Shown here: piece by piece, positions 52,734-62,209 of the stretch
How the letters are laid out: each line of letters starts with the position of its first letter
How positions within the stretch are numbered: the first letter of the stretch is position 1
NCBI GenBank assembly: GCA_965221345.1
Contig: CBDCSD010000002.1
Location: 3,100,001 to 3,164,000 of the forward strand
Reading direction: 5' to 3'
Length of the DNA stretch: 64,000 bases
Origin: Bin5 sp965221345
GTDB taxonomy: Bacteria > Chloroflexota > Anaerolineae > Caldilineales > Caldilineaceae
The notes under the pieces: model-generated
The model's input: only the letters and a program-made list of their open reading frames with translations
Told to the model about the DNA's origin: nothing
Database searches by the model: none
Position numbers and translations under genes: made by a program

Positions 52734-55403
52734 ATGCCATACGAATCGTCAAACTGGCCCTCTTTGACCCGCTACGAAGGGCCGCACCTGCAAGAGATCG
52801 CCTTTCCCCTTGGAGGCATCGGCACGGGGAGTTTCTGTCTGGGCGGCCGCGCCGATTTTCGCGATTTTGAACTCTTCAACTCTCCGGACAAAGGTTGCAA
52901 TCCCCCTTACACCTTTTTTGCCCTGCGGGCGCAGTCGCCCGGCGAGCACGCGGTGACGCGCATCCTGGAGGGCGCGCTCCAGCCACCATACCGCGGCGGC
53001 GGATTCGGGGCCGGCGTCCCGCTTGCCGGCTTGCCGCGCATGCGCAACGTGGCACTCGACGCCTGTTATCCCTTCGCCCGTTACACGCTCAGCGATCCGG
53101 ACGTTCCGTTGATCGTTCATCTGGAGGCTTTCAACCCTCTGATTCCCCTGGACATTGATCGCTCCGGACTGCCTGTAGCCATCCTGCGCTATCGTCTCGT
53201 GAATCCGACCGACGAGCCGGTTAAGGCCTCGGTGGCAGGCAGTCTCTACAACTTTATCGGATGCGATTCGAGCAAGCGTAGGGGGCAATGGAGTAGCAAG
53301 CCGGCGGAGCCGGGCCAACTTCTGGGCGGCAATGTCAACGAATTGCGCCAGGCCACGACGGAGGGACTGCCGTTGCAAGGCTTATTCATGCGCTCTAAAA
53401 GCGTAGTGCCCCGCACGCCCCAGGACGGCACAATGGCAATCGTTGCTCTCAGCGGAGAGGCAACCTGGCGGCGCAGCTGGGGTTCAAACCATTGGAACCG
53501 GAATATTCTCAGCTTCTGGGACGACTTTACTGAAGATGGCCGCCTCGAAGACCTGCCGGAGGCACAGCCCAGTCCGGAAGGGCAGGGCCAGGTGGGCTCG
53601 CTCGCGGTCGGCGCCACGGTACCGCCGCGCGGTAGCGCGGCCCTCACTTTTCTCATCTGCTGGCACTTTCCCCACCGAACTGCGGCGGGATGCGGCTGGG
53701 ATACGCTTGACGTGGAAGGCGGCTGGGTGGGCAATTACTATGCAACACAATACGCTGACGCGTGGGACGTTGCCATGCAAGTCGCGCCGCAACTTGATTC
53801 GCTGGAGGCGGACTCTTTGACTTTTGCGCGCGCCATGGTCGCCGCAAGTCTCCCCCAGACGGTGAAAGAGGCTGCGCTGAACAACCTCTCCACCCTGCGC
53901 AGCCAGACCTGCTTTCGAACTGCCGATGGCGGCTTTTTTGCCTTTGAGGGTACCGAGGACAGCCGTGGCAGCTGCTTCGGTTCCTGCACCCATGTCTGGA
54001 ACTATGAGCAGGCTACGGCCTCCGTCTTCCCGGCGCTGGCCCGCTCCATGCGCGATTCGGAGCTGGAGGAGGGGACTCTGCCCAACGGCATGAACTGTTT
54101 TCGTCTGCACCTGCCCCTGGGCGGGGAGCCGTGGAAGTACGCGGCCGCCGACGGTCAAATGGGCGTGGTGATGAAGTGTTACCGCGAGTGGCAGCTCTCG
54201 GGCGACGGCGAATGGCTCGCGCGGCAATGGCCAACAATCCGCTCGCTCATCAGCTATGCCTGGCTGCCCGGCGGGTGGGACGCCGACCGTGACGGCGTCA
54301 TGGAAGGTGTGCAGCATAACACGTACGACATCGAGTTTTTCGGCCCAAATCCGCTGTCCGGCATCTGGTACCTGGGTGCGCTGCGGGCGGCCGCGGAGAT
54401 GGCGCAAGCGGTGGGCGACAGCGAGTTTGCCGATGACTGTCGCGCTTTATTTCGCCGCGGGTCTGCCTGGATCGATGCCAATCTCTTCAATGGCGAGTAC
54501 TACGTCCAACAGGTCCGCACGCCCGCCAGCCTGGAGGAGACGCTGCCGGCATTGCGAGCTGGCATGGGAGAGACTGATCTGGACGATCCAGAGTTTCAGA
54601 TGGGTAACGGCTGCCTGAGTGACCAACTGGTTGGGCAATATATGGCCCACGTTACGGGACTCGGCTACCTTCTGTCGAGGCAGAACATCAGGAGTGCGCT
54701 GCAGTCCCTGCACCGCTACAATTTTCGGCGCGGTCTTGAAAGCCACTGGAACAACATGCGCACTTACGCTCTGGGCGACGAGGGAGGTCTGCTGATGGCA
54801 AGCTGGCCCCGCGGCGACAGGCCGCGCGTGCCCTTTCCCTATTGGGGCGAGATAATGACTGGCTTCGAATACCAGGCCGCGGTACACATGATTTACGAAG
54901 GGATGATCGACGAGGGGCTGGAGGTCATCGACGCAATTCGTCGGCGCTTCGACGGCCTGCGGCGCAACCCCTGGAACGAACATGAGGCCGGTCATCACTA
55001 CGCTCGCGCGCTCGCGAGTTGGGCAGCGATCCCGGCGCTGAGCGGGTTGCGCTACTCGGCCGTCTCAAAGCGGCTCGAATTGGCGCCGCGCTGGATCCCG
55101 CAGGCGTTCCAAGGCATCTGGACAGCGGGTTCCGGCTGGGGCACGGTTCAACAGAGGATAGGCGAGTGTGAGCAGAACGTACGCTGGGAAGTACTGGGCG
55201 GTGAGTTGACTGTACGGGAGATGGCATACGCGCTCCCGCCGCAGGCAGCGATTGAAACGGTCAAAGTAGAGCTGGGCAGCGAACCCGTTCCGGCCAGCAT
55301 CGCCCGGCAAGCGGGATGGGCGACGATTACCCTACCGCGACAAATACAGGTCACTGTCGGGCGGGATTTGGGAGTCTGCCTGGGGATCGACCAGTTGGCG
55401 TGA
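52734..55403 (+). CDS. GH116 family glycoside hydrolase (beta-glucosidase / glucosylceramidase-like)
   Basis: Enzyme of 889 residues with the two-part GH116 layout: an N-terminal beta-sandwich starting LQEIAFPLGGIGTGSFCLGG and a C-terminal (alpha/alpha)6 barrel. By comparison with the family, Glu 425 in THVWNYEQA is the likely nucleophile and Asp 532 in GVQHNTYDIEFFGPN the acid/base. Members cleave beta-glucosides, beta-xylosides or N-acetylglucosaminides. There is no signal peptide, so the enzyme should act on imported material. It follows the propeller gene by eight bases and ends the operon. Confidence 0.9.
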   Translation: MPYESSNWPSLTRYEGPHLQEIAFPLGGIGTGSFCLGGRADFRDFELFNSPDKGCNPPYTFFALRAQSPGEHAVTRILEGALQPPYRGGGFGAGVPLAGLPRMRNVALDACYPFARYTLSDPDVPLIVHLEAFNPLIPLDIDRSGLPVAILRYRLVNPTDEPVKASVAGSLYNFIGCDSSKRRGQWSSKPAEPGQLLGGNVNELRQATTEGLPLQGLFMRSKSVVPRTPQDGTMAIVALSGEATWRRSWGSNHWNRNILSFWDDFTEDGRLEDLPEAQPSPEGQGQVGSLAVGATVPPRGSAALTFLICWHFPHRTAAGCGWDTLDVEGGWVGNYYATQYADAWDVAMQVAPQLDSLEADSLTFARAMVAASLPQTVKEAALNNLSTLRSQTCFRTADGGFFAFEGTEDSRGSCFGSCTHVWNYEQATASVFPALARSMRDSELEEGTLPNGMNCFRLHLPLGGEPWKYAAADGQMGVVMKCYREWQLSGDGEWLARQWPTIRSLISYAWLPGGWDADRDGVMEGVQHNTYDIEFFGPNPLSGIWYLGALRAAAEMAQAVGDSEFADDCRALFRRGSAWIDANLFNGEYYVQQVRTPASLEETLPALRAGMGETDLDDPEFQMGNGCLSDQLVGQYMAHVTGLGYLLSRQNIRSALQSLHRYNFRRGLESHWNNMRTYALGDEGGLLMASWPRGDRPRVPFPYWGEIMTGFEYQAAVHMIYEGMIDEGLEVIDAIRRRFDGLRRNPWNEHEAGHHYARALASWAAIPALSGLRYSAVSKRLELAPRWIPQAFQGIWTAGSGWGTVQQRIGECEQNVRWEVLGGELTVREMAYALPPQAAIETVKVELGSEPVPASIARQAGWATITLPRQIQVTVGRDLGVCLGIDQLA

Positions 55404-55575
55404 GCAGCCGCAGCAACCACTTGCGCTCACCGTCCCGGCAGCAACTAAGTCTCAGTCCGATACAGGCGGCCAAACGGCAGTAAAATATAGTCTTGTCCTC
55501 AATCGGTGCTTCGCGTGATCGTTATGATTGCCTCGTTTCCTTCTGGCGATCATCTTCATCCAAAGTTTTGATGAT

Positions 55576-56964
55576 TCACATTTCCTGATTCATCCACGGC
55601 GTGCCTTTGTCCCAAGTTGTGAGCAGTGCATCTAGCTCGGCCGCGGTCTGTGCCTGTCGGCCCGTCCCGGCGAGGTTGTTCAACTCAAATGGGTCGTCTT
55701 TCAGGTCATAGAAGCTGTTAGGATTTTCCTCGGCTCCGCCCTCCCGCCCAAGAGTTCGCCGTCCCAGCAAGTGGGTGGGCGTTCTGACTCCGACCTCGCC
55801 CCCGCTAGTCTCAATGAAGCCCCAGTTTTCTTCCAGCTGAATGCGCCCCCCTGCCAGAATAGGTGTAAGGTCTCGTCCCTGAACTTGGGAGGGTACGGCG
55901 CATCCGCCGGCTTCCAGCACAGTTGGCATGATGTCGATAAGCTGCGCCACCTGCGAATTGTTGACGCTCGCCTCCCACAGCCAGGGCGCGTGAAAGATCA
56001 TCGGAATGCGAATCGACTCTTCAATCAGCAGTCCCTTGTTGAACCTTTGATGGCTGCCCAGGTTATCGCCATGGTCGGAAGTAAAGACGACGATTGTATT
56101 GTCGAGCAGGCCGTTCGCGCGCAGTCCGGCCATCAGCCGTCCCATCATGTCGTCGACCCAGGTCGTTAGTCCATAGTACAGGGCGGTCATGGCTCGAAGA
56201 TCAAAGCCTTCGGGAAGATCAAGCGTATGGGGTAGCTTCAGGGAATAGTAGAGAAAGTCCCACAGGTAGACTTTGAACCAATTCTCGTCGTACGCCATAT
56301 TTCCGTTCAGGAACACATTCGGCCTGAGCGGCACTTCCTCCGGATCGTACATGGTCAAGTACTCGCTAGGCGCGTCGGCCAGCGGCATGTGGGGCGGGGA
56401 GATACTGTAGTAGAGAAAGAACGGGTTGTCACGGTCGGCGGCCAGATAGGAGAGGACTTTTTCGTTTTCGTAATCCACGCTGAAACCGTCCACCAACTGT
56501 GGGGGGCCGCCGCTTTCAACGAAGTCCTGGCCGGTGTGCCGGTGATTGACCCTGGGGTGCAGCGTGTAGTCGAAACCCACCAGCTCGGGGGCAGTATGAA
56601 TGTGCCATTTGCCGATCAGCGCTGTATCGTAACCGGCAGCCTTGAACTGTTCGGCGACGGTTGGGTCGGGCAGGTGGACTCGTTCGTGAAGCGGCCACGA
56701 GGCCACGATTGGCCTGCCGTGTTCGTCAGGCGCCGTGGCGTTACCGAGCGAGCCCATACAGGTACGAGAGTACTGGCCTGAAATCAGTGAAGAACGCGCC
56801 GGCATACATACGGGGTTAGTTGACACGGCGTGCTGGAATCGCACTCCGCCGGCGGCCAGCCGGTCGATATGGGGTGTTCGGACAACCGCATTTCCGTAGC
56901 AGCCGACTTCAAACGCCCGCAACTGGTCACAGATGCAGACGATTACATTGGGTTTGCTATTCAT
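55576..56964 (-). CDS. Sulfatase (formylglycine-dependent, Cys type)
   Basis: Hydrolyses sulfate esters, probably on a sugar. It has 462 residues. Metal-binding start NVIVCICDQLRAFEVGCYGN (6-25) and the maturation motif CMPAR (53-57), where Cys 53 becomes formylglycine, are intact; FTSDHGDNLGSHQRFNKG is the usual second metal block. No signal peptide is visible. It converges with the GH116 gene. No formylglycine-generating enzyme gene is in the window, so maturation depends on one elsewhere. Confidence 0.92.
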   Translation of the reverse strand: MNSKPNVIVCICDQLRAFEVGCYGNAVVRTPHIDRLAAGGVRFQHAVSTNPVCMPARSSLISGQYSRTCMGSLGNATAPDEHGRPIVASWPLHERVHLPDPTVAEQFKAAGYDTALIGKWHIHTAPELVGFDYTLHPRVNHRHTGQDFVESGGPPQLVDGFSVDYENEKVLSYLAADRDNPFFLYYSISPPHMPLADAPSEYLTMYDPEEVPLRPNVFLNGNMAYDENWFKVYLWDFLYYSLKLPHTLDLPEGFDLRAMTALYYGLTTWVDDMMGRLMAGLRANGLLDNTIVVFTSDHGDNLGSHQRFNKGLLIEESIRIPMIFHAPWLWEASVNNSQVAQLIDIMPTVLEAGGCAVPSQVQGRDLTPILAGGRIQLEENWGFIETSGGEVGVRTPTHLLGRRTLGREGGAEENPNSFYDLKDDPFELNNLAGTGRQAQTAAELDALLTTWDKGTPWMNQEM

Positions 56965-57113
56965 GTCTGATTTCCATCTGGCTTTCCGCCGCGTATGTGT
57001 CCTGACACTTGCAATTCAATTCGTCCACAAAAGATGCGACAACCCGGCTGGCAGGGGCACGAAGGCAGAGTCTCCTCCAAACCCGATCTGTCGCAGCCCG
57101 ACTTGCTGGCAGC

Positions 57114-58697
57114 CTATTCGGAAGGGGAATCAGGCTGATTTATGTAGACATTCTCCGGTAGCAGAGTCTGTGGTTCGAACAGTTTCGCCACGGTTACAAA
57201 GTGGATCCCTCGGCCTTTGAGCGCCGCGATAATAGCTGGTACCGCGGCGACAGTGGTCCTGTGAATGTCATGGGCCAGAATGATCGCCCCAACGGGCGAT
57301 ATTATGATTCTGGCTGCCACAACTTCTGCGTCACGATCCCGCCAGTCCAGGGGATCCACGCTCCAGAATATGATTGGCACGCCTGTTGCCGCCAACACGC
57401 GGTCATTGTATGCGCCATAGGGCGGACGCAGAAACGGTGTCGGTACGCCGATGATCTGGGTGATGAGGTCGTCGGTCAGCTTCAACTGTTCGCGGATCCC
57501 TGCATCAGACATTTTGGTTAGATTGGGATGATCCCAGGTATGATTTCCTATCTGATGCCCTTCCTCAAACATTCGGTAAACGGTTTCGGATTGGATACGG
57601 ACTTGGGCCCCGAGGACGAAAAAGGTTGCCTTGACATTATGCTCTTTGAGAATGTCCAGCAAGCCTTCCGTATAGCGCGATGGACCGTCATCGAAAGTGA
57701 GGGCCACACAAGCAACCTCATAGCAGTTGATCTCATCCTCTGCCGGCGAACCTGCCTGTACCGCTGTCAGTAGATTCGACTGTACAACTGCCGGGGAAAA
57801 CGCCCGAACCACCGCTGGCAAATTCGGCTGATTCGCTGCCCGGACGTTCTCCAATGCCTTGGCAAACTCCGTTCTCAGGGTTGCCGCCTCTGCTTGAACG
57901 CCCAGGAGGCGCCGGATTTCCGGCTTAAGCAGATCGGCAATCGCGGCCACGGGCAACGAAACTTCGACTACTCCAGCTACGCCGGCGGCAACTTGATACT
58001 TGTCAAACATGACCAGAACTGTTCCGTCTTCTCGAAAGAGGATGTTATCGAAGTTCTCTGCTGTTGGAGCTGTGCCTCTCTCTACCCATTCCAGGCCGCT
58101 CGCCAACTCTTCCTTTCTGACGCGCTCTGCCAGGACTTCCCTAGTCAGAGTCGAGAGACGCTCAAGGTAGCTGTCGTCGACAAATAGATCGGGGATGGAC
58201 AGTTCGGCGCCACTACGACGATCAAAGATGTAACCGACAACGAAAGAATTGCCCGTGCCACCTGTATGTATTGACCGCACAATATCAAAAAAAATTATGT
58301 TTTTGTTTGCGACTCCGACGTCAAAGTGTTGGCGGTAGTGGGTGATGAATGTGGCCCCCTTGTACTCCTGATAGCCCTTTTCGTTCTGGGCTGCGTCGAT
58401 CCGGTATTCGTCAATGAATTCCTGCGTAACCGCTTCCATGCGGGCGTTGATCGCTTCCTGCTCCGTTACGGGATAGGAGACACGCAGCAGTGAACGTCCC
58501 TCGTTCTCGATCTCTTCGATCGCCAGGACCCAGACATTCTCATACTTCGACGCGTCGAACGTTTCCGTATGGACAGGAGTGGCTGCGGCGGTTGGGGCTT
58601 CGCCTCCTTCGGTTAGCGGCTGTATTGGTTGGCAAGCAGACAATACGAACAAGGCTAGTATGGCCGCGATGATTAGTGACTCACGTGAGGGATTCAT
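57114..58697 (-). CDS. Lipoprotein polysaccharide deacetylase, PdaC-like
   Basis: Exported lipoprotein of 527 residues: signal helix and lipobox LSAC (Cys 22), an N-terminal DUF4163/DUF3298-type domain (about 45-260; VGYIFDRRSGAELSIPDLF), and a NodB deacetylase domain (about 325-515). Catalytic motifs are TFDDGP (334-339), the metal His pair in GNHTWDHPN (His 386 and 390), RPPYGAYN and LAHDIH. It removes acetyl groups from N-acetylated polymers at the cell surface, such as peptidoglycan or a foreign glycan. AGGAGGAG precedes the ATG. The motif TGACTCACG recurs around its start. Confidence 0.88.
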   Translation of the reverse strand: MNPSRESLIIAAILALFVLSACQPIQPLTEGGEAPTAAATPVHTETFDASKYENVWVLAIEEIENEGRSLLRVSYPVTEQEAINARMEAVTQEFIDEYRIDAAQNEKGYQEYKGATFITHYRQHFDVGVANKNIIFFDIVRSIHTGGTGNSFVVGYIFDRRSGAELSIPDLFVDDSYLERLSTLTREVLAERVRKEELASGLEWVERGTAPTAENFDNILFREDGTVLVMFDKYQVAAGVAGVVEVSLPVAAIADLLKPEIRRLLGVQAEAATLRTEFAKALENVRAANQPNLPAVVRAFSPAVVQSNLLTAVQAGSPAEDEINCYEVACVALTFDDGPSRYTEGLLDILKEHNVKATFFVLGAQVRIQSETVYRMFEEGHQIGNHTWDHPNLTKMSDAGIREQLKLTDDLITQIIGVPTPFLRPPYGAYNDRVLAATGVPIIFWSVDPLDWRDRDAEVVAARIIISPVGAIILAHDIHRTTVAAVPAIIAALKGRGIHFVTVAKLFEPQTLLPENVYINQPDSPSE

Positions 58698-59337
58698 TCT
58701 AGCTCCTCCTTCAGAGGGAATTATCGACGGAAGTTCAGCACTCTATGCCGTCTTCAGGTAGAGTTGAACTTTCGAGGCGAGTTCTTACTCTACGGGATCA
58801 GGACTGACTCACGGACTCCCGACACTGGTAGACACTCTTTCTCAGTGGCGTAAGTCTATCTGATTTTGGTGCATTCGCATAGGGTGAAATGGACCTCGTG
58901 AGTCACCCAGGCCGACAAGTTTTGGGTTCTGAATTGTCTGCCGCAGTCTAGGGCAGCATCTCGCCCTCACTTCTGAGTCAACTCCAGATACAGACCGGGA
59001 CTTGCCTGATTCGATCATCTGCCCTAAGCTGCAGCATGGCTGGAATTGCGGGGACAGGTTCACTTGCATAAGTGATTGCCGTCCGGTTGTCACCGCTTGT
59101 TTGACGCACAGTCGGTCAATAAACAGAACCTTCTCACCTGCACAGACTGATATTCTAAACTTGCTGTCCGCGACAGTGTATTCTTATAGCGGCGATTCTT
59201 CTTTTCTGTCTCGGCGAACTTGACTTGGCCACCATCTTTGCAGGTGCGCGACGTAACAAAACTGGGTTGTCTTCCAGTGTTGGAGATTAGTTGGTCGAAA
59301 GTAAACTGCTCGTTGACTACCAGAAAGAGGGACAAAA
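58698..59337. other. Long intergenic region with a recurring 9-mer
   Basis: 640 bases between the deacetylase (minus) and rhaM (plus). No gene is supportable. AGGAGGAG (minus strand, 58703-58710) is the deacetylase ribosome-binding site. TGACTCACG occurs at 58677-58685 (inside the deacetylase start) and 58805-58813, and inverted at 58897-58905. I see no convincing -35/-10 pair for rhaM. Confidence 0.5.
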
Positions 59338-59661
59338 ATGATTCGAAAAGCATTTGTCATGTCTGTGAATCCCGACCGGCACGAGGAGTACGAGCAGCGC
59401 CATTCGCCGATCTGGCCCGAACTGGAGGCGGTACTCAAAGCGCACGGCGTCAGTAACTATTCGATCTTTCTGCACGCCGAGACCAATCAGCTGTTCGCCT
59501 ACGTTGAGATAGAGAATGAAACGCAGTGGAACAGCATCGCCGACGAGGAGATTTGTCAGAAATGGTGGCGGTACATGGGGGACGTCATGCCCTCAAATCC
59601 CGATAGCAGCCCAGTCTCCACAGATCTGCATGAGGTCTTTCACATCGACTGCGAAGCCTGA
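59338..59661 (+). CDS. rhaM: L-rhamnose mutarotase
   Basis: Interconverts the alpha and beta anomers of L-rhamnose (or a similar 6-deoxysugar) in the cytoplasm. The 107-residue protein fits the family throughout: MIRKAFVMSVNPDRHEEYEQ, RHSPIWPELEAVL, WWRYMGDVMPSNPDSSPVS. His 22 and Tyr 41 coincide with the catalytic residues of the E. coli protein. GAGGGA precedes ATG 59338. No rhamnose isomerase, kinase or aldolase is adjacent; the nearby PfkB kinase could follow in the pathway, but this is a guess. Confidence 0.93.
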   Translation: MIRKAFVMSVNPDRHEEYEQRHSPIWPELEAVLKAHGVSNYSIFLHAETNQLFAYVEIENETQWNSIADEEICQKWWRYMGDVMPSNPDSSPVSTDLHEVFHIDCEA

Positions 59662-59735
59662 AAGTTGGAAGTAACGGCGTTTCGACGGCCTTCCCTGATG
59701 ACCGCTTCCTTCTTCACGTGGCACTGGCGAGACTG

Positions 59736-62168
59736 TCAACGCGTCGGAATGACGAAGTAAGGGGCCTCAGTTCTCCAGTCGGGCCAGCGGGTCGCCAATC
59801 CGTCGCTGAACTCGAATTCAAAAAACAGCATCAGGTCCCACGCTGCGTCAATTGCGTCGCCAGGGATTACAGCCTCGTAGCTCTCTTCGCCCGCCCGCAT
59901 CTCTATCATCTCAAACTCCAGCGCCTGGTGAGCGATGCGATGGAAGCAGCGGACAGCGCGCACAGAGCGCTCTTCCGAATCCTTCAGGTCGAGACGGAGT
60001 GGGAGATCTTCGCCCGCCTCAGCCCCCAGCGGCCGCCTGAAATCGACGCCGGGAGCCTGCGGATGAACAGCACCTCCAAGCCACTCGACTTGTGTCCGTT
60101 CTTCCTCCTCCCTGTCCTCCAGGAGCCGTTTGACAATCCCAAGGTCCCGCTCCATGACGGCCAGATCGTCTTTCCAATGCCCGCAGTGCCCCTTGTCACG
60201 GAATCCAAAGACGAGGTCGTCGGCGTAGTTGCCATCGGCAGCCACGGACAGCGCGCCCCACTGCTCCCGGCTCTGCTCCAAATGCTGGAGCACGGCGGGC
60301 AGAAGGCCCTTTTTGTCCGTCCGTCGATAGAGCGCCAGGTAGGTCCCCGCCGCCATACGGCTGGCATGGTACTCGGCCAGATGACTGAGAATTGTAAAGT
60401 CGAGACAGGTATAGCGCAGTTCCGTCGTTGTCTGATCAATGAGGGCGATAGCGGCCCTCGTCTTCCCTGCCAGTTGTCGCAGAAGTTCGGCGACCTGGAG
60501 CGGGGTCCACTTGCCGCAAAGCCTTCCCTTTAGCATATCCTCCACATACTCATCTGTGCGGTAAAAGCGAGTCGGATCGCTCGGTTCGACCCGCGCGTCC
60601 TCGTCCAGGCTGCGGCCGGCGTAACGTTCCGGCCAGAACGTCCACAGGCTGGCCGACATCTGCAGAACAGTGGTTATCAGTGGCAATATCTGGCTGCCCA
60701 CCATGTAAAGTTGCTCCGTGGCGCCAGCCGCCTCGCCAAAACGGTGGCGCAGTTCGCGACGCCAGAGGTCTGGTGCCGCGTCGGGGTCGTAGCCCAGACG
60801 ACCGAACAGCAGGCAGAATAACCAGAATCGTTCCCTCTCCTCAGCATGGCCTCGGTAGGCAGTTCGATCGGAATAAGCCAGCCAGTCGGGCTGCTGATCC
60901 CGCACGCCCTTATTGGTCAGCGGCGCCATAACTTCGAAGCCGTCGCCGCTGGCGGAGCAAGAGCTAACGAAGCGTCTGACCCACTCCGGCTCGCCCCACA
61001 GTAGCACCCGCTGGCTGCCTGCACTCCACAAACGGTGAATAAGTGGATACGTGCGCGGCTTGCGCAGGAGATCCCACGTGCCGTACCGCCGGTAGCTGCG
61101 GTGATCGCGCCGCTGGATCATCGGCATCGAATAGGGCATGCCCAGGTGCTCGCACCAATGTTTGGTCGAGACAACCGTATTGGGAACCATGCCCCTCGCC
61201 AGGTCTATCGTGCTTTCGGCCAGCCCCTTGGCGCGCAGGTCCAGGCGAATGGGGCGGCCGCACTCGGCGATGGCGCAAAATTGTGGCTCGTAAAACTCGG
61301 CCTGACGATCCTCGTCGATTCCCGACTCTTCGTTCATACGGAATTGGACGCCGTCAATGTCCGGGCACTCTGCCAGCACGCGCGCCAGGCCTGCTGCATT
61401 GTACGCGGCCAGAATGTCGGGCGTGAGGCCCCCGACCATCGGCTCGCCGTAGTCGTGAGCGTGTTGAGACCATATACCCAAAGTGAAGTGCAGCCCGCGC
61501 AGTTGAGCACTTGCCGAGACGCGCCTGAGCATGTTCAGGCAATCGCGGCGTTGCTCAGGCGAATAATCGAGTGCGCGTACTTGGGGAAACTCTGGCAAAT
61601 CCAGCAGGAACGGATAGGGTGGCGACATGTAGGCGATCTGGTGCCCGAAGGTGAGGCTCAGGTTGTTGTAGCGGTAGAGCGCCAGTTGATTCAGATATTC
61701 TTCCCAGTACTCCTCATCGTAAAACCATTCTCGTTCCAGTTCCCGATTGCAGAGGAAGAGCTGCATGCTGCGCCAACGCAAGTAGGGAGAGCCAATTTCG
61801 GTGGGAATATAGTCGAGGAGGGAAGCAGAGGCGGATCCCTCGGCGAGTGGGGCGATTTGAATGGCGCGCGCGGCTTCCAGCAGAGCGTATGTTAGACCGG
61901 GTTCGTCGCTGCCAGCAATAAGAAACTGGTTGGGTGGCAGCGGGCTAAGAAGAATAGATTCAGGCGCGCTGGGGCATACTAAATCGGAACTTGCCATCGC
62001 CCTTGCCACTACTTCAGAGCGCCCTGCCAAGCCAATGAGAAGCGATGGTCTTTCGCCCGGTGCATCGACCACCCGCACTGTTTCCCCCTGCAAGTTCAGC
62101 ATGCCGGCCAATTTTTCTACCGCCAGGCTCGGGCCTCTTGCTAATTCCCTGTCGATGACCAATTGCAT
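59736..62168 (-). CDS. Large putative glycoside hydrolase, family uncertain
   Basis: Protein of 810 residues without signal peptide. An N-terminal alpha/beta domain (about 1-115, with PSLLIGLAGRSEVVARAM) precedes what looks like a TIM barrel beginning SPYLRWRSMQLFLC and ALYRYNNLSLTFGHQ. This is the layout of GH67 alpha-glucuronidases, GH115 and GH20 enzymes. DGVQFRMNEESGIDE contains acidic residues that could be catalytic. The C-terminal 250 residues are helical, then beta-rich. I cannot assign a family. ATG 62168 is used; the open frame to 62396 would overlap the next gene heavily. Confidence 0.65.
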   Translation of the reverse strand: MQLVIDRELARGPSLAVEKLAGMLNLQGETVRVVDAPGERPSLLIGLAGRSEVVARAMASSDLVCPSAPESILLSPLPPNQFLIAGSDEPGLTYALLEAARAIQIAPLAEGSASASLLDYIPTEIGSPYLRWRSMQLFLCNRELEREWFYDEEYWEEYLNQLALYRYNNLSLTFGHQIAYMSPPYPFLLDLPEFPQVRALDYSPEQRRDCLNMLRRVSASAQLRGLHFTLGIWSQHAHDYGEPMVGGLTPDILAAYNAAGLARVLAECPDIDGVQFRMNEESGIDEDRQAEFYEPQFCAIAECGRPIRLDLRAKGLAESTIDLARGMVPNTVVSTKHWCEHLGMPYSMPMIQRRDHRSYRRYGTWDLLRKPRTYPLIHRLWSAGSQRVLLWGEPEWVRRFVSSCSASGDGFEVMAPLTNKGVRDQQPDWLAYSDRTAYRGHAEERERFWLFCLLFGRLGYDPDAAPDLWRRELRHRFGEAAGATEQLYMVGSQILPLITTVLQMSASLWTFWPERYAGRSLDEDARVEPSDPTRFYRTDEYVEDMLKGRLCGKWTPLQVAELLRQLAGKTRAAIALIDQTTTELRYTCLDFTILSHLAEYHASRMAAGTYLALYRRTDKKGLLPAVLQHLEQSREQWGALSVAADGNYADDLVFGFRDKGHCGHWKDDLAVMERDLGIVKRLLEDREEEERTQVEWLGGAVHPQAPGVDFRRPLGAEAGEDLPLRLDLKDSEERSVRAVRCFHRIAHQALEFEMIEMRAGEESYEAVIPGDAIDAAWDLMLFFEFEFSDGLATRWPDWRTEAPYFVIPTR

Positions 62169-62209
62169 GGAGGATTTCCCCCTCTGCGCTGAAAGTCGGA
62201 CAGTCTCGT

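Noticed and set aside
53484..54407. 307-codon open frame antisense to the GH116 gene
   Set aside because: It lies wholly inside a conserved enzyme; basic, Arg- and His-rich composition is typical of reverse-frame translation.
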